Source: a virus. Taken from it: 64,000 bases of DNA. Shown here piece by piece: positions 57,524 to 64,000 of the stretch (positions are counted from its first letter, which is position 1; the number at the start of each line of letters is the position of its first letter). The position numbers were made by a program, and so were the translations under genes. The stretch covers positions 124,001 through 188,000 of the IMG/VR virus record IMGVR_UViG_3300037010_001702. The stretch is one strand, 5' to 3'. The notes beneath the pieces are model-generated. The model was not told the DNA's origin and ran no database searches. It saw only the letters and a program-made list of their open reading frames with translations.

Positions 57524-57823
57524 TTGATATCCTGAACACTCCAAATCCTATTACTAAAACGGTGTACCTGGATGTGTTCAAAGACAAGGGTTACTACTCT
57601 AAAAGCAGCCTCATTACAAGTGGAGCTTTGCTCATACTCCTGCTGAGGCTATGTAATATGCAACTGAAAAGCGGGTACTAGAGCAAAGTGGGGTAATTCT
57701 GCATTGTCAAATTTGCTCGTCAAGGCTGAAACAAAGTCACCAATACTTCTGAAACTTGGCGAGAAGAAAGCAGCACAGGGACCCATCGAGAAGATCACTC
57801 TGACTTCTTTAATTGCAAAATAA
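57520..57823 (+). pseudogene. Decayed small gene (CTG at start position, two indels, one nonsense)
   Basis: CTG at 57520 overlaps the upstream TGA where an ATG would be expected. The frame reads IDILNTPNPITKTVYLDVFK, then DKGYYSK. A -1 shift in the A-run 57601-57604 gives QPHYKWSFAHTPAEAM, then in-frame TAA 57654, YATEKRVLEQ, and a further shift near 57687 gives KWGNSALSNLLVKAETKSPI ending at TAA 57821-57823. Together this is about 100 codons with at least three lesions. Function unknown; the gene is almost certainly dead. Confidence 0.6.
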
Positions 57824-57826
57824 GAG

Positions 57827-57855
57827 TTTACTACACCGCCAGCGCAGTGTATAAT
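57827..57855 (+). promoter_or_regulatory. Host sigma70-type promoter upstream of gp32
   Basis: TTTACT (57827-57832), 17-bp spacer and TATAAT (57850-57855). It could drive early/middle expression of gene 32, whose late box is at 57965. The rest of 57856-58033 holds no gene I can support. Confidence 0.65.
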
Positions 57856-57964
57856 AACCTTTACAGACAATGCAATGTTGTCTAGATGATGACTTTGTTC
57901 AAGAGTTCTTCTTGAACCACCCATGATGAATTTAATGTCTTAACTACATACTGGTTGAGCGTAC

Positions 57965-57972
57965 TATAAATA
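57965..57972 (+). promoter_or_regulatory. Late promoter (TATAAATA) for gp32
   Basis: A perfect TATAAATA 61 bp upstream of the gp32 start, giving this gene both early and late signals as in T4. Confidence 0.7.
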
Positions 57973-58033
57973 TTTTGTGCAATTCAATTGCACAGTTTAT
58001 TTTACTTTGATTTTTAATTTTTAGGAGAAATTT

Positions 58034-58909
58034 ATGTCCAGCGCAAAAAACAAACTTGAAGCTCTAAAGAGCGCCTTTGATAAGAAGGCCTCCACTACAG
58101 GTGGAGGCGACCAATCTTGGAAGCTTAAGTATCCCTTCTGGAAAATGCCAGATGACTCTACAGCAGTTGTTCGTTTCCTCCCCGACCTTGACGACGAAAA
58201 CAGCCTCGGATTCCTTGTTGAAAATCTTCAGCACGAGTTGATTATTAATGGGCAGAAAAAGACTGTTCCTTGCCTTTCCATGTATGGTGAAGATTGCCCA
58301 ATCTGTGCTCTTTCACGTAAGTACTACGATGAGAAGAATGAAGAGATGGGTAAGAAGTATTACCGCAAGAAGTCCTACATCGGACAGGTAATTGTTATCG
58401 AGTCCCCAATTGAACATGACCAATCTCAACTTGTTAAGTTGATCGAATTTGGACCAGCAGTGTTCAAACAAATCCAAGCTGCATTCCAGTCTGGAGACTT
58501 GGAAGTACCTCCTTACGAGCTTAAGGGTGGATACAACTTCCGCATCAAGAAGACAAAGAATGGTCAGTACGCTTCTTACACCACATCCAGCTTTGCTCCT
58601 AAGCAATCTGATTTGGAAGATGAGATTCTTGAAGCCATCAATCTTTACAACCTTGCTGACTACCGTGGTGCCAAGATGGACCGTGCTACAGTTGAAGCTC
58701 TGCTTACAGCAGACCAAACTGGTGCAGCATTCAAGGAAAGTAGTCATGATGAAGATGAAGCTCCTGCTGCAAAGCCAGCTCTAGTAGCTAAGCAAGCTCC
58801 AGCACCTACTCCTGTAGAAGAGGAAGCACCTACACCAGCTAAGACTGGTTCTGTCCTTGAACAACTCAAGGCTCGCGCTAAAGCTAAAGCAGCAGCTGAA
58901 GCTCAGTAA
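58034..58909 (+). CDS. gp32: Single-stranded DNA-binding protein gp32
   Basis: A 291-residue protein with T4 gp32 architecture. A basic N-terminus for cooperativity (KNKLEALKSAFDKK) precedes the core, which has a zinc site reading His67-x12-Cys80-x7-Cys88-x2-Cys91 (HELIINGQKKTVPCLS; EDCPICALSRKYYDE), near the T4 H-x12-C-x9-C-x2-C spacing. OB-fold strands follow. The acidic tail is replaced by an Ala/Pro/Glu-rich linker (APTPVEEEAPTPAKTG) and a basic end. It coats ssDNA in replication and recruits UvsX/UvsY, encoded just downstream. AGGAG precedes the ATG. Confidence 0.93.
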   Translation: MSSAKNKLEALKSAFDKKASTTGGGDQSWKLKYPFWKMPDDSTAVVRFLPDLDDENSLGFLVENLQHELIINGQKKTVPCLSMYGEDCPICALSRKYYDEKNEEMGKKYYRKKSYIGQVIVIESPIEHDQSQLVKLIEFGPAVFKQIQAAFQSGDLEVPPYELKGGYNFRIKKTKNGQYASYTTSSFAPKQSDLEDEILEAINLYNLADYRGAKMDRATVEALLTADQTGAAFKESSHDEDEAPAAKPALVAKQAPAPTPVEEEAPTPAKTGSVLEQLKARAKAKAAAEAQ

Positions 58910-58919
58910 TCCACAAATA

Positions 58920-58955
58920 GGAATGCTTGGGGGATAATTACCCTCCAGCATTTCC
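58920..58955 (+). terminator. Imperfect hairpin between gp32 and uvsX
   Basis: GGAATGCT-TGGGGG against CCCTCC-AGCATTTCC forms a stem of about 13 bp with small bulges, then TTTCA. It probably attenuates transcription from gp32 into uvsX. Confidence 0.5.
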
Positions 58956-58971
58956 TTTCACGAGGAAAAAT

Positions 58972-60048
58972 ATGGCCGGATTATCATTTCTAAAAGATTT
59001 CCAAAAGGCTGCTAAGAAAATCAGTACGATCTCTATTGGGGTTCGACAGGTTAATGAGTGGCTTTCATCTGGAAATTATGCATTAAACTACTCGCTCACT
59101 GGCGACTGGAATAAATTTGTACCACTTGGCCGCTCTACAGCTCTTGTAGGCCCATCTGGTTCAGGCAAATCATTTCTAGCAACCTCTGCTATTCGTGAGG
59201 CACAGCGATCGGGCTGGCACGTATTGCTTCTTGATTCTGAAAATGCTCTTGACATTACTTATCTTCAAAAGATTGGTGTTAAGATTGACGAAGACTCAAT
59301 GACGTATGTCAAGGTCACCATGATTGAAGATGTGAACCAAGTTCTCTCTGAGTTCTTTAGTTCATACATCAAGAGCTATGGCACTAATAATTATGATGCC
59401 CCTCGTGTTCTTATTGTTATTGATTCTTTGGCTATGCTTGCATCTACCACTGAATTGGAAAACTATGAACGCGACGGCACTGTTAAAGGTGACCTTGGTC
59501 AGCTAGCAAAACGTCGTAAGGCAATGTTGAAGATGCTTCATGGCAAAATTGCAATGCTTCCAATGGCACTCGTGTTTACCGACCACGTCTACCCGCAAGA
59601 CATCATGATGGGAGATGGCGCATGGGCAATGACTAACAGCGTTAAGTTCTTCCCGTCTATTACTGCTTTGGCTACCAAGCTTAAGTTGAGGGAAGGTACT
59701 GACATTGTCGGTATCAGAATGCGAGTTGAAACATACAAATCGCGCTTTGCGAAAATCGGAAGTAAAGTTGAACTTGAACTTCCATACAGCACTGGATTAT
59801 CTCCATTCTCTGGTCTAGCAGAGCTTTTGGAAGATCTTGGTGTGATTACAAAATCTGATGTTCCTGGTAAGAAACAGGGATGGATGATGTCCGTTGGGCC
59901 TATTGATGGTGAAACATATTTCTTTAAGCCTGACAACATGACGCACGAAGATGCAGCAAAGCTCTTCAAGCACCCTAAGGCACAACCAACAATTGCAGCA
60001 GATGAGATGCCAGAACTTCCTGATCTCGATGCTGAAGAAGGAGAATAA
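58972..60048 (+). CDS. uvsX: RecA-like recombinase UvsX
   Basis: A 358-residue protein (ATG 58972, GAGGA upstream) with ALVGPSGSGKSFLA (Walker A 60-67), LLLDSENALDITYL, VLIVIDSLAML (Walker B) and the L2-like region GDGAWAMTNSVKFF, characteristic of T4 UvsX rather than host RecA. The C-terminus is acidic (MPELPDLDAEEGE), as in UvsX. It forms filaments for strand exchange with gp32 and UvsY. The in-frame start at 58927 lies in the hairpin and is not used by this reading. Confidence 0.95.
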   Translation: MAGLSFLKDFQKAAKKISTISIGVRQVNEWLSSGNYALNYSLTGDWNKFVPLGRSTALVGPSGSGKSFLATSAIREAQRSGWHVLLLDSENALDITYLQKIGVKIDEDSMTYVKVTMIEDVNQVLSEFFSSYIKSYGTNNYDAPRVLIVIDSLAMLASTTELENYERDGTVKGDLGQLAKRRKAMLKMLHGKIAMLPMALVFTDHVYPQDIMMGDGAWAMTNSVKFFPSITALATKLKLREGTDIVGIRMRVETYKSRFAKIGSKVELELPYSTGLSPFSGLAELLEDLGVITKSDVPGKKQGWMMSVGPIDGETYFFKPDNMTHEDAAKLFKHPKAQPTIAADEMPELPDLDAEEGE

Positions 60049-60049
60049 C

Positions 60050-60250
60050 ATGGCAAAAAATACATACGGTGAATCAATCACAATCGAAATCGTTTCAGGC
60101 GGTTTCATTCTTACTTACCCAGTTAAGAGCGATCAAGCATCTGACTCTTATGACAGCGCTCAACGTGAAGTATTTGCTTCACCCCGCAAACTAAATAAGA
60201 AAATCCAAGAGGTTATCAAGGACATTGGGCTTGTAGCTGACGAAGACTAA
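60050..60250 (+). CDS. Small protein downstream of uvsX
   Basis: A 66-residue ORF (MAKNTYGESITIEIVSGGFI) with a beta-rich N-terminal half and a basic helical end (PRKLNKKIQEVIKDIG). GAAGGAG precedes the ATG, 1 bp after the uvsX stop. Length and composition suggest a small cytoplasmic protein. The GC-rich hairpin after it closes the unit. Function unknown. Confidence 0.6.
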   Translation: MAKNTYGESITIEIVSGGFILTYPVKSDQASDSYDSAQREVFASPRKLNKKIQEVIKDIGLVADED

Positions 60251-60262
60251 GTAACCAAACCA

Positions 60263-60288
60263 GGAGAGGGCTAAATTTAGCCCTCTCC
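60263..60288 (+). terminator. Hairpin terminator after the uvsX unit
   Basis: GGAGAGGGCTAA (60263-60274) pairs perfectly with TTAGCCCTCTCC (60277-60288), followed by CTTTC. Confidence 0.8.
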
Positions 60289-60295
60289 CTTTCAA

Positions 60296-60583
60296 ATGAA
60301 TAATTTTTTGACGTATTGCGCTCTAGCAAAATTCAAACATCTAATTGAGTCTACGCCCGGGTGTGTAGCTGTTGCTCTCACTGCTGGTAAAGGTGGTGGG
60401 TTTGAAATAGAATTTTTGTTTTCTTCCGGGTCAAAGAGTGATATAATGATCTCTAATTCACCCAGAGTCTTTACTGATGTTCCAACCCTTCAACTCATGA
60501 AGGAAGATTCAGTAGATTTCAGTTATGATTCAGGGGAATTCATAATAACAAAGGATTCAAATGTCATTCCTGCTTTTGCTTGA
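60296..60583 (+). CDS. HesB/IscA-like protein lacking the cluster cysteines
   Basis: The 95-residue protein follows the A-type Fe-S carrier outline by eye: VAVALTAGKGGGFEIEFLFS (the usual '...gGCsG..Y.f'), then a vDe-like MKEDSVDFSYDSGEFIITKD and a final NVIPAF. The three ligand cysteines (GGC-S-G and C-terminal CGCG) are absent: the first is Gly (33-35) and the protein ends before the second pair. Cys8 and Cys23 are elsewhere. T4-like cyanophages often carry a hesB gene, so a divergent, non-metal-binding version is plausible. It overlaps uvsY by 23 bp. Confidence 0.45.
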   Translation: MNNFLTYCALAKFKHLIESTPGCVAVALTAGKGGGFEIEFLFSSGSKSDIMISNSPRVFTDVPTLQLMKEDSVDFSYDSGEFIITKDSNVIPAFA

Positions 60584-61022
60584 AGAAGATAAATTAGGCG
60601 CGGTGTTGGATAGATTACCGGCCTATGAAAAGAAACTTCAAGACGCTGAGCCAATCTTCAAATTAGAAGGCAGACGTCTTGAAGAGATTGCTAGAACACT
60701 TCCACACTATCAGGCCTCTTATGATCAAACTCTTCAAGAGTTGAGAGCTCTTGAAGAGTGGTTGAACAATTTAAAAGAGAAACGTGTTGCTAAATACTGG
60801 AAAAAGTATCTGGAAGGTTATCAGCGCACACTTACCTCTCGCGATATCCAAGCATACATTGCTGGCGAAAAAGAAATTGTTGAGCTCAATCAAATCATCA
60901 TTGAAGTTGCTCTTATGAAGAGTAACGCTTTATCTATTGTAGAGGCTATTAAGAATCTTGGATGGATGGTAGGTCATATAACTAAATTGAGAGTTGCAGA
61001 AATGCAAGATGCTGTACTATGA
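60561..61022 (+). CDS. uvsY: Recombination mediator UvsY
   Basis: The 153-residue all-helical protein ends with ALSIVEAIKNLGWMVGHITK then LRVAEMQDAVL, matching the T4 UvsY C-terminus ('ALDAIKSRGFAIKHIQDMRAFE'). Charged helices (EEWLNNLKEKRVAKYWKKYL) fit its hexamer and DNA-binding role. UvsY loads UvsX on gp32-coated ssDNA. It lies between uvsX and uvsW, an order like the T4 uvsY-uvsW pair. The stop overlaps a small broken ORF by four bases. Confidence 0.88.
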   Translation: MSFLLLLEEDKLGAVLDRLPAYEKKLQDAEPIFKLEGRRLEEIARTLPHYQASYDQTLQELRALEEWLNNLKEKRVAKYWKKYLEGYQRTLTSRDIQAYIAGEKEIVELNQIIIEVALMKSNALSIVEAIKNLGWMVGHITKLRVAEMQDAVL

Positions 61023-61132
61023 ACACACCAGGATTTACAGGAAAATTTAAAGTTGATGAAGATCTTCTTAGCTAGATTGCTGGTCTAGAAGATAAAGAGT
61101 TGTCAAAGTATTCATACACTTTTGCTGCATAA
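61019..61132 (+). pseudogene. Small ORF with an in-frame amber codon
   Basis: ATG 61019, overlapping the uvsY stop, reads MNTPGFTGKFKVDEDLLS, TAG (61073-61075), then IAGLEDKELSKYSYTFAA to TAA 61130. A 37-codon gene with CAG/TAG-type nonsense is the simplest reading. TAG serves as a normal stop elsewhere in the window. Confidence 0.45.
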
Positions 61133-61161
61133 CACAAACTAGAACGGCACTTCTAAATCAC

Positions 61162-62220
61162 ATGAAATGTATTCTGCGAATAACCGATGAAGTATGGTGC
61201 CAGATATCTGGTATAATGCCTGGGCATGTAGAGACATTAGTAAAAGCATTTTCTGTTCACCCAGAAGGTTATTTTTTTATGCCTGCCTTCAAGCTTGGGA
61301 GATGGAACGGATATATCCAATTTTATTCTCCAACAGGTAAGACCTATGTCCGTCTATTAGATCAGGTTATCCCTTACTTAGAGAAGTGGGGATATGACAT
61401 TGAGCTGATAGATAATCGAAAGTACTTTGAACCTCCTGTAGTTGGCGGTAAGCTTTTGACTATTGACCCTGCGGGCATTGCTCTCACTGCTTCTGGGACT
61501 AACATAATGGGCGATGATGTTGTCGTTGGCGGAAAGGTATTCAATCTCCGCCCATACCAATTACAGTGTGTTCAGATTGCTGTAGAGAATGGAAGTGGTT
61601 TCATTATCGCAGGAACTGGTGCAGGCAAAACCTCCATCACAGGTGCTCTCTCCTACTACTATGCCAATGCCGGCTATAAAGTAATCACGATTGTTCCATC
61701 CGGTGATCTTGTAGACCAAACAGCTGAGTGGTATGAACTCCTAGGTCTAGATGTAGGCACCTATTCTGGTACAGAGAAGGACCTTGACCACATGCACATC
61801 GTTGCAACGTGGCAGGCAGTACAGTATAATCCTACAATCATGCATGACTTTCAATGTCTGATTTGGGATGAGTGTTTTTGTGGTGAGACTCCTGTATTGA
61901 TGTCTGACATGACGGAAAAGAAAATAAAAGACGTTCGGGTCGGTGATTATGTTTTATCAATGGACGCAAACGGAAATTTCGAGCCTTGTAAAGTGTTAAA
62001 AACTCACATTAATTTACCAAAATCTAAGGTAAAAATGCTTCGGCTAACGTTTGATAATGGACGTTATTTAGATGTTACCGAAAATCATATTTTCTATCTA
62101 AAAGATGGTAGAAAGGTTATGGCAAAAGATTTAACTGAGCGTGATGATATATGTGAATTCTCCTTAAATAAAATGAAAGCTCATGGAGATAAAGTGAATG
62201 AAGAAGAAAATCATAAATGA
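61162..62220 (+). CDS. uvsW: Helicase UvsW, N-terminal part plus N-intein
   Basis: A 352-residue ORF. Residues 1-237 are UvsW: the N-terminal DNA-binding piece (FFMPAFKLGRWNGYIQFYSP), RPYQLQCVQIAVENG (Q-motif-like), FIIAGTGAGKTSITG (Walker A, 148-162) and the first half of the DExH box, QCLIWDE. From Cys238 it becomes an intein: CFCGETPVLMSDM, VRVGDYVLSMDANG, block B RYLDVTENHIFYL (T-x-x-H) and MAKDLTERDD, ending with a stop after 115 residues. The remaining helicase half and C-intein lie at 63084. The HE gene between them overlaps this ORF by 23 bp. Confidence 0.93.
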   Translation: MKCILRITDEVWCQISGIMPGHVETLVKAFSVHPEGYFFMPAFKLGRWNGYIQFYSPTGKTYVRLLDQVIPYLEKWGYDIELIDNRKYFEPPVVGGKLLTIDPAGIALTASGTNIMGDDVVVGGKVFNLRPYQLQCVQIAVENGSGFIIAGTGAGKTSITGALSYYYANAGYKVITIVPSGDLVDQTAEWYELLGLDVGTYSGTEKDLDHMHIVATWQAVQYNPTIMHDFQCLIWDECFCGETPVLMSDMTEKKIKDVRVGDYVLSMDANGNFEPCKVLKTHINLPKSKVKMLRLTFDNGRYLDVTENHIFYLKDGRKVMAKDLTERDDICEFSLNKMKAHGDKVNEEENHK

Positions 62221-63115
62221 TTTACTAGGAGATGAATTTTTAATAGATATTAAGTTTTTACCTAGAACCGGATCAGTCAGATTGCCTTTTGATTCAGCTG
62301 TATTTTCATGTGGTCGCAAGCTTAATAAAAAAGAGTTTGGTAAATTTTATAGACTATTAATGCAAGGTCATCTTGAAGAAGCTAGGACTTTTGTAGCAGC
62401 TCCACAAGAATTTGAAAAATTAAACAAACAACGAAGGCAGATTGCTGCTTCTAAAGGTGGTAGGGCTGCCATGTTAGATCCGAAAAATTATGTTTGTAAT
62501 AAAAATGGTACGCATTGGAATAGAGGGACAGTTGGATTAGTTAAGGCATGGAACAAAGGATTAACTAAAAATACTGATGTTCGATGCAAAAACATCTCTA
62601 TCGCTAAAATGGGAGCAAAAAACCCAATGTATGGTAGACCAGTATCAGCTTTAACGCGTGAAAAGTTATCATTAAAAGCAAAGCAAAATATTGAATCAGG
62701 TAAATGGACCCCTAATACGTTTAATTCTAGAACAAGAAAGCAACTTAAATTTAGAGATAAACTTTTCAGAAGTAGCTGGGAGGCTCTTTTTTATCAAGCA
62801 TTTCCACAAGCAGAATACGAAAAGATTAGAATACCGTATTTTACTGATAAGCATCACGTTTACATTACCGATTTTAAAGTTGGTAATGTAATTTATGAAA
62901 TAAAACCTGAGAAGTACGTAAAATTAAAACAACCCATTCTTGATATAGTAGCACGCTGGTGTGTTAGCAATGGATTTGAATTTGTTATATTAACTGAATT
63001 TTCTTTAACAGAACTAATACCAAAACACACTGTTAATTTTAGTGAATTTGATGAAAATACTGAAAAACTATTAAGAGGATTATATGCATCTGTTGAAAAA
63101 AGAAGAAATAGATAA
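62198..63115 (+). CDS. Split-intein-associated homing endonuclease (Vsr/PD-(D/E)XK-like)
   Basis: A 305-residue AT-rich ORF between the two uvsW halves, overlapping both (23 and 32 bp). Residues about 100-160 hold NUMOD3-like repeats (WNRGTVGLVKAWNKGLTKNT; NISIAKMGAKNPMYGRP). Residues 190-240 form a PD-(D/E)XK/Vsr-like nuclease core: FRSSWEALFYQ (Glu195), VYITDFKV (Asp225) and IYEIKPEKY (E-x-K 234-236). This arrangement, a free HE between split-intein halves, is the known fractured-gene organisation of phage split inteins. GGAG is 9 bp before the ATG. All active-site residues seem intact. Confidence 0.88.
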   Translation: MKKKIINDLLGDEFLIDIKFLPRTGSVRLPFDSAVFSCGRKLNKKEFGKFYRLLMQGHLEEARTFVAAPQEFEKLNKQRRQIAASKGGRAAMLDPKNYVCNKNGTHWNRGTVGLVKAWNKGLTKNTDVRCKNISIAKMGAKNPMYGRPVSALTREKLSLKAKQNIESGKWTPNTFNSRTRKQLKFRDKLFRSSWEALFYQAFPQAEYEKIRIPYFTDKHHVYITDFKVGNVIYEIKPEKYVKLKQPILDIVARWCVSNGFEFVILTEFSLTELIPKHTVNFSEFDENTEKLLRGLYASVEKRRNR

Positions 63116-63941
63116 GCCAGAAAAAGTTTATGATTTAACTGTTGATAAACACCACAACTATATTGTTAATGGTGCTGTTGTTTCGAATTGTCACGGTATC
63201 AAAGCTACTGTTGCGCAGAAACTTGTCAATGATAATGGTAAGCACATTGCATTCCGCTTTGGCGTAACAGGAACATTCCCTAAACCAGAGTCTGAAAAGC
63301 TTTCTCTTATTACTTCAATTGGGCCTATCCTCAAAGAGATTCCTGCTGCGTGGTTAATTGACCATGGTTATCTTGCTAAGGTTCAGATTCAGCCTGTTGA
63401 ATTGAATGAGAGTTATATCGATGAAGACTTTCCTGACTATGCTGCTGAGAAATCCTTCTTAGCTAAGAGCACTAATCGAATGGAGATCATTGCTGATTTG
63501 ATCATCTCTCAATGTGCAGCGCATGGCAATACTCTTGTCCTGGTTAACTCTATTCCATTTGGTGAAAAGTTAGCTAAGCTGATTAAGGGTGCTGTCTTTC
63601 TTTATGGCGAATCACCAAAAGACTTGCGCCGCGAACATTATGATATGTTTGAAGAGAATGATGATATAATAGTAATAGCCTCAGCAGGTATTGCTTCAAC
63701 AGGCCTCTCGATTGACCGTATTTTCTGTATGATGTTTGTAGATGCAGGTAAATCCTTCATCAAAGCTATTCAATCAGTAGGGCGCGGTCTTCGTATTGGA
63801 CATGACAAAGATTCTGTTATGGTTGTCGATGTTCACTCTAAACTAAAATGGGCAGTGAGGCACTTTAAGGAACGAGTGAAGCACTACAAAGAAGCTGGAT
63901 ACCCAATAAACAAGAAACAAACTTTGAAAGTAAAAGGTTAA
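63084..63941 (+). CDS. uvsW: C-intein plus helicase UvsW, C-terminal part
   Basis: A 285-residue ORF. The first 35 residues are a C-intein: MHLLKKEEIDKPEKVYDLTV (block F) and DKHHNYIVNGAVVSN, with terminal Asn35 and +1 Cys36; the usual penultimate His is Ser. The extein resumes as CHGIKATVAQKLVN, completing the DE|CH helicase motif II, then RFGVTGTFPK (motif III), VNSIPFGEKLAKLI, VIASAGIASTGLSIDRI and QSVGRGLRIG (motif VI). Spliced UvsW would have 487 residues, close to T4 UvsW. AGAGG lies 6 bp before the ATG. The 63942-64000 tail holds no gene I can support. Confidence 0.93.
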   Translation: MHLLKKEEIDKPEKVYDLTVDKHHNYIVNGAVVSNCHGIKATVAQKLVNDNGKHIAFRFGVTGTFPKPESEKLSLITSIGPILKEIPAAWLIDHGYLAKVQIQPVELNESYIDEDFPDYAAEKSFLAKSTNRMEIIADLIISQCAAHGNTLVLVNSIPFGEKLAKLIKGAVFLYGESPKDLRREHYDMFEENDDIIVIASAGIASTGLSIDRIFCMMFVDAGKSFIKAIQSVGRGLRIGHDKDSVMVVDVHSKLKWAVRHFKERVKHYKEAGYPINKKQTLKVKG

Positions 63942-64000
63942 ACTATAACTTTGCAGCATCAAATTCTAAATGCACTTTTTAGTGGTGAGTTTTGTTATCT

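Noticed and set aside
57649-57924. Minus-strand ORF of 91 codons
   Set aside because: The plus strand here carries clear protein-like remnants continuing from 57520 and a promoter; the reverse ORF has no ribosome site and spans the promoter.
61019-61132. Reassigned amber codon (TAG read as an amino acid)
   Set aside because: TAG ends well-supported genes in the window (for example 12925-13584 and 29293-31164), so a changed genetic code is unlikely; nonsense mutation is simpler.
1-64000. tRNA genes, CRISPR arrays and insertion sequences
   Set aside because: No T-arm GTTC-type motif in a cloverleaf context, no regularly spaced repeats and no transposase-like ORF was seen. Mobile elements here are homing endonucleases and inteins.
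63942-64000. Start or end of another gene at the right edge
   Set aside because: All frames in this 59-bp tail are short or stop quickly, so no gene can be supported.

Overview
The window is part of the genome of a T4-like myovirus (contractile-tailed Caudoviricetes). It carries recognisable homologues of T4 gp4, gp5, gp6, gp13 to gp15, gp17 to gp23, gp25, gp26, gp32, gp46, gp47, gp48/54, gp53, gp55, UvsX, UvsY and UvsW. Late genes are preceded by NATAAATA boxes, the T4-type late promoter read with the gp55 sigma factor encoded here. The sequence is moderately AT-rich. The host cannot be told from it, and synteny is looser than in coliphage T4.

Layout. 1-7360 (minus strand): baseplate operon with a nucleotidyltransferase, gp48/54-like, gp53-like, a hub protein, a gp5-like spike without lysozyme, gp25 and gp6 (cut by the window edge). 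7494-11514 (plus): gp55, gp47, a terminase-like small protein and gp46. 11511-16470: accessory genes (GIY-YIG endonuclease, PD-(D/E)XK-like nuclease, deoxyribosyltransferase-like enzyme, possible polymerase-like protein) with remnants of an HNH endonuclease and of endonuclease VII. 16553-17556 (minus): gp26 and a small partner. 17644-26493: tape measure, portal, protease, core proteins, scaffold and major capsid. 26856-48507: neck, sheath, tube, head-completion and tail genes, interleaved with proteins that begin with a capsid-targeting peptide. 48869-51353: large terminase broken by a split intein. 51427-56155: fibre-like protein, its chaperone and small genes. 56183-63941: HD hydrolase, P-loop kinase, gp32, uvsX, uvsY and a uvsW helicase fractured by a second split intein with its own endonuclease.

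Three things stand out. First, at least eight late proteins start with a short F-[KR]-x-[FY]-[LI]-x-E-like peptide ending in an (I/L)-x-E site. This matches the T4 capsid-targeting sequence cleaved by gp21, so a set of effectors (protein-kinase-like, GNAT, P-loop kinase, three paralogous LRG/ART-like proteins, a possible polyprotein) is probably packaged and injected with the DNA. Second, two essential-type genes, terL and uvsW, are each broken into two ORFs carrying complementary intein halves. The terL intein is split unusually close to its N-terminus, and the DNA between the halves reads as a decayed intein core with successive frameshifts. Third, many small or accessory genes carry 1-nt indels or nonsense codons while the large structural genes are intact, which points to ongoing gene decay more than to random sequence error.

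The modules fit together as follows: gp55 reads the NATAAATA promoters, gp20/21/22/23 build the prohead and gp21 processes cargo, gp17 packages DNA, and gp32/UvsX/UvsY/UvsW/gp46/gp47 run recombination-dependent replication and repair.
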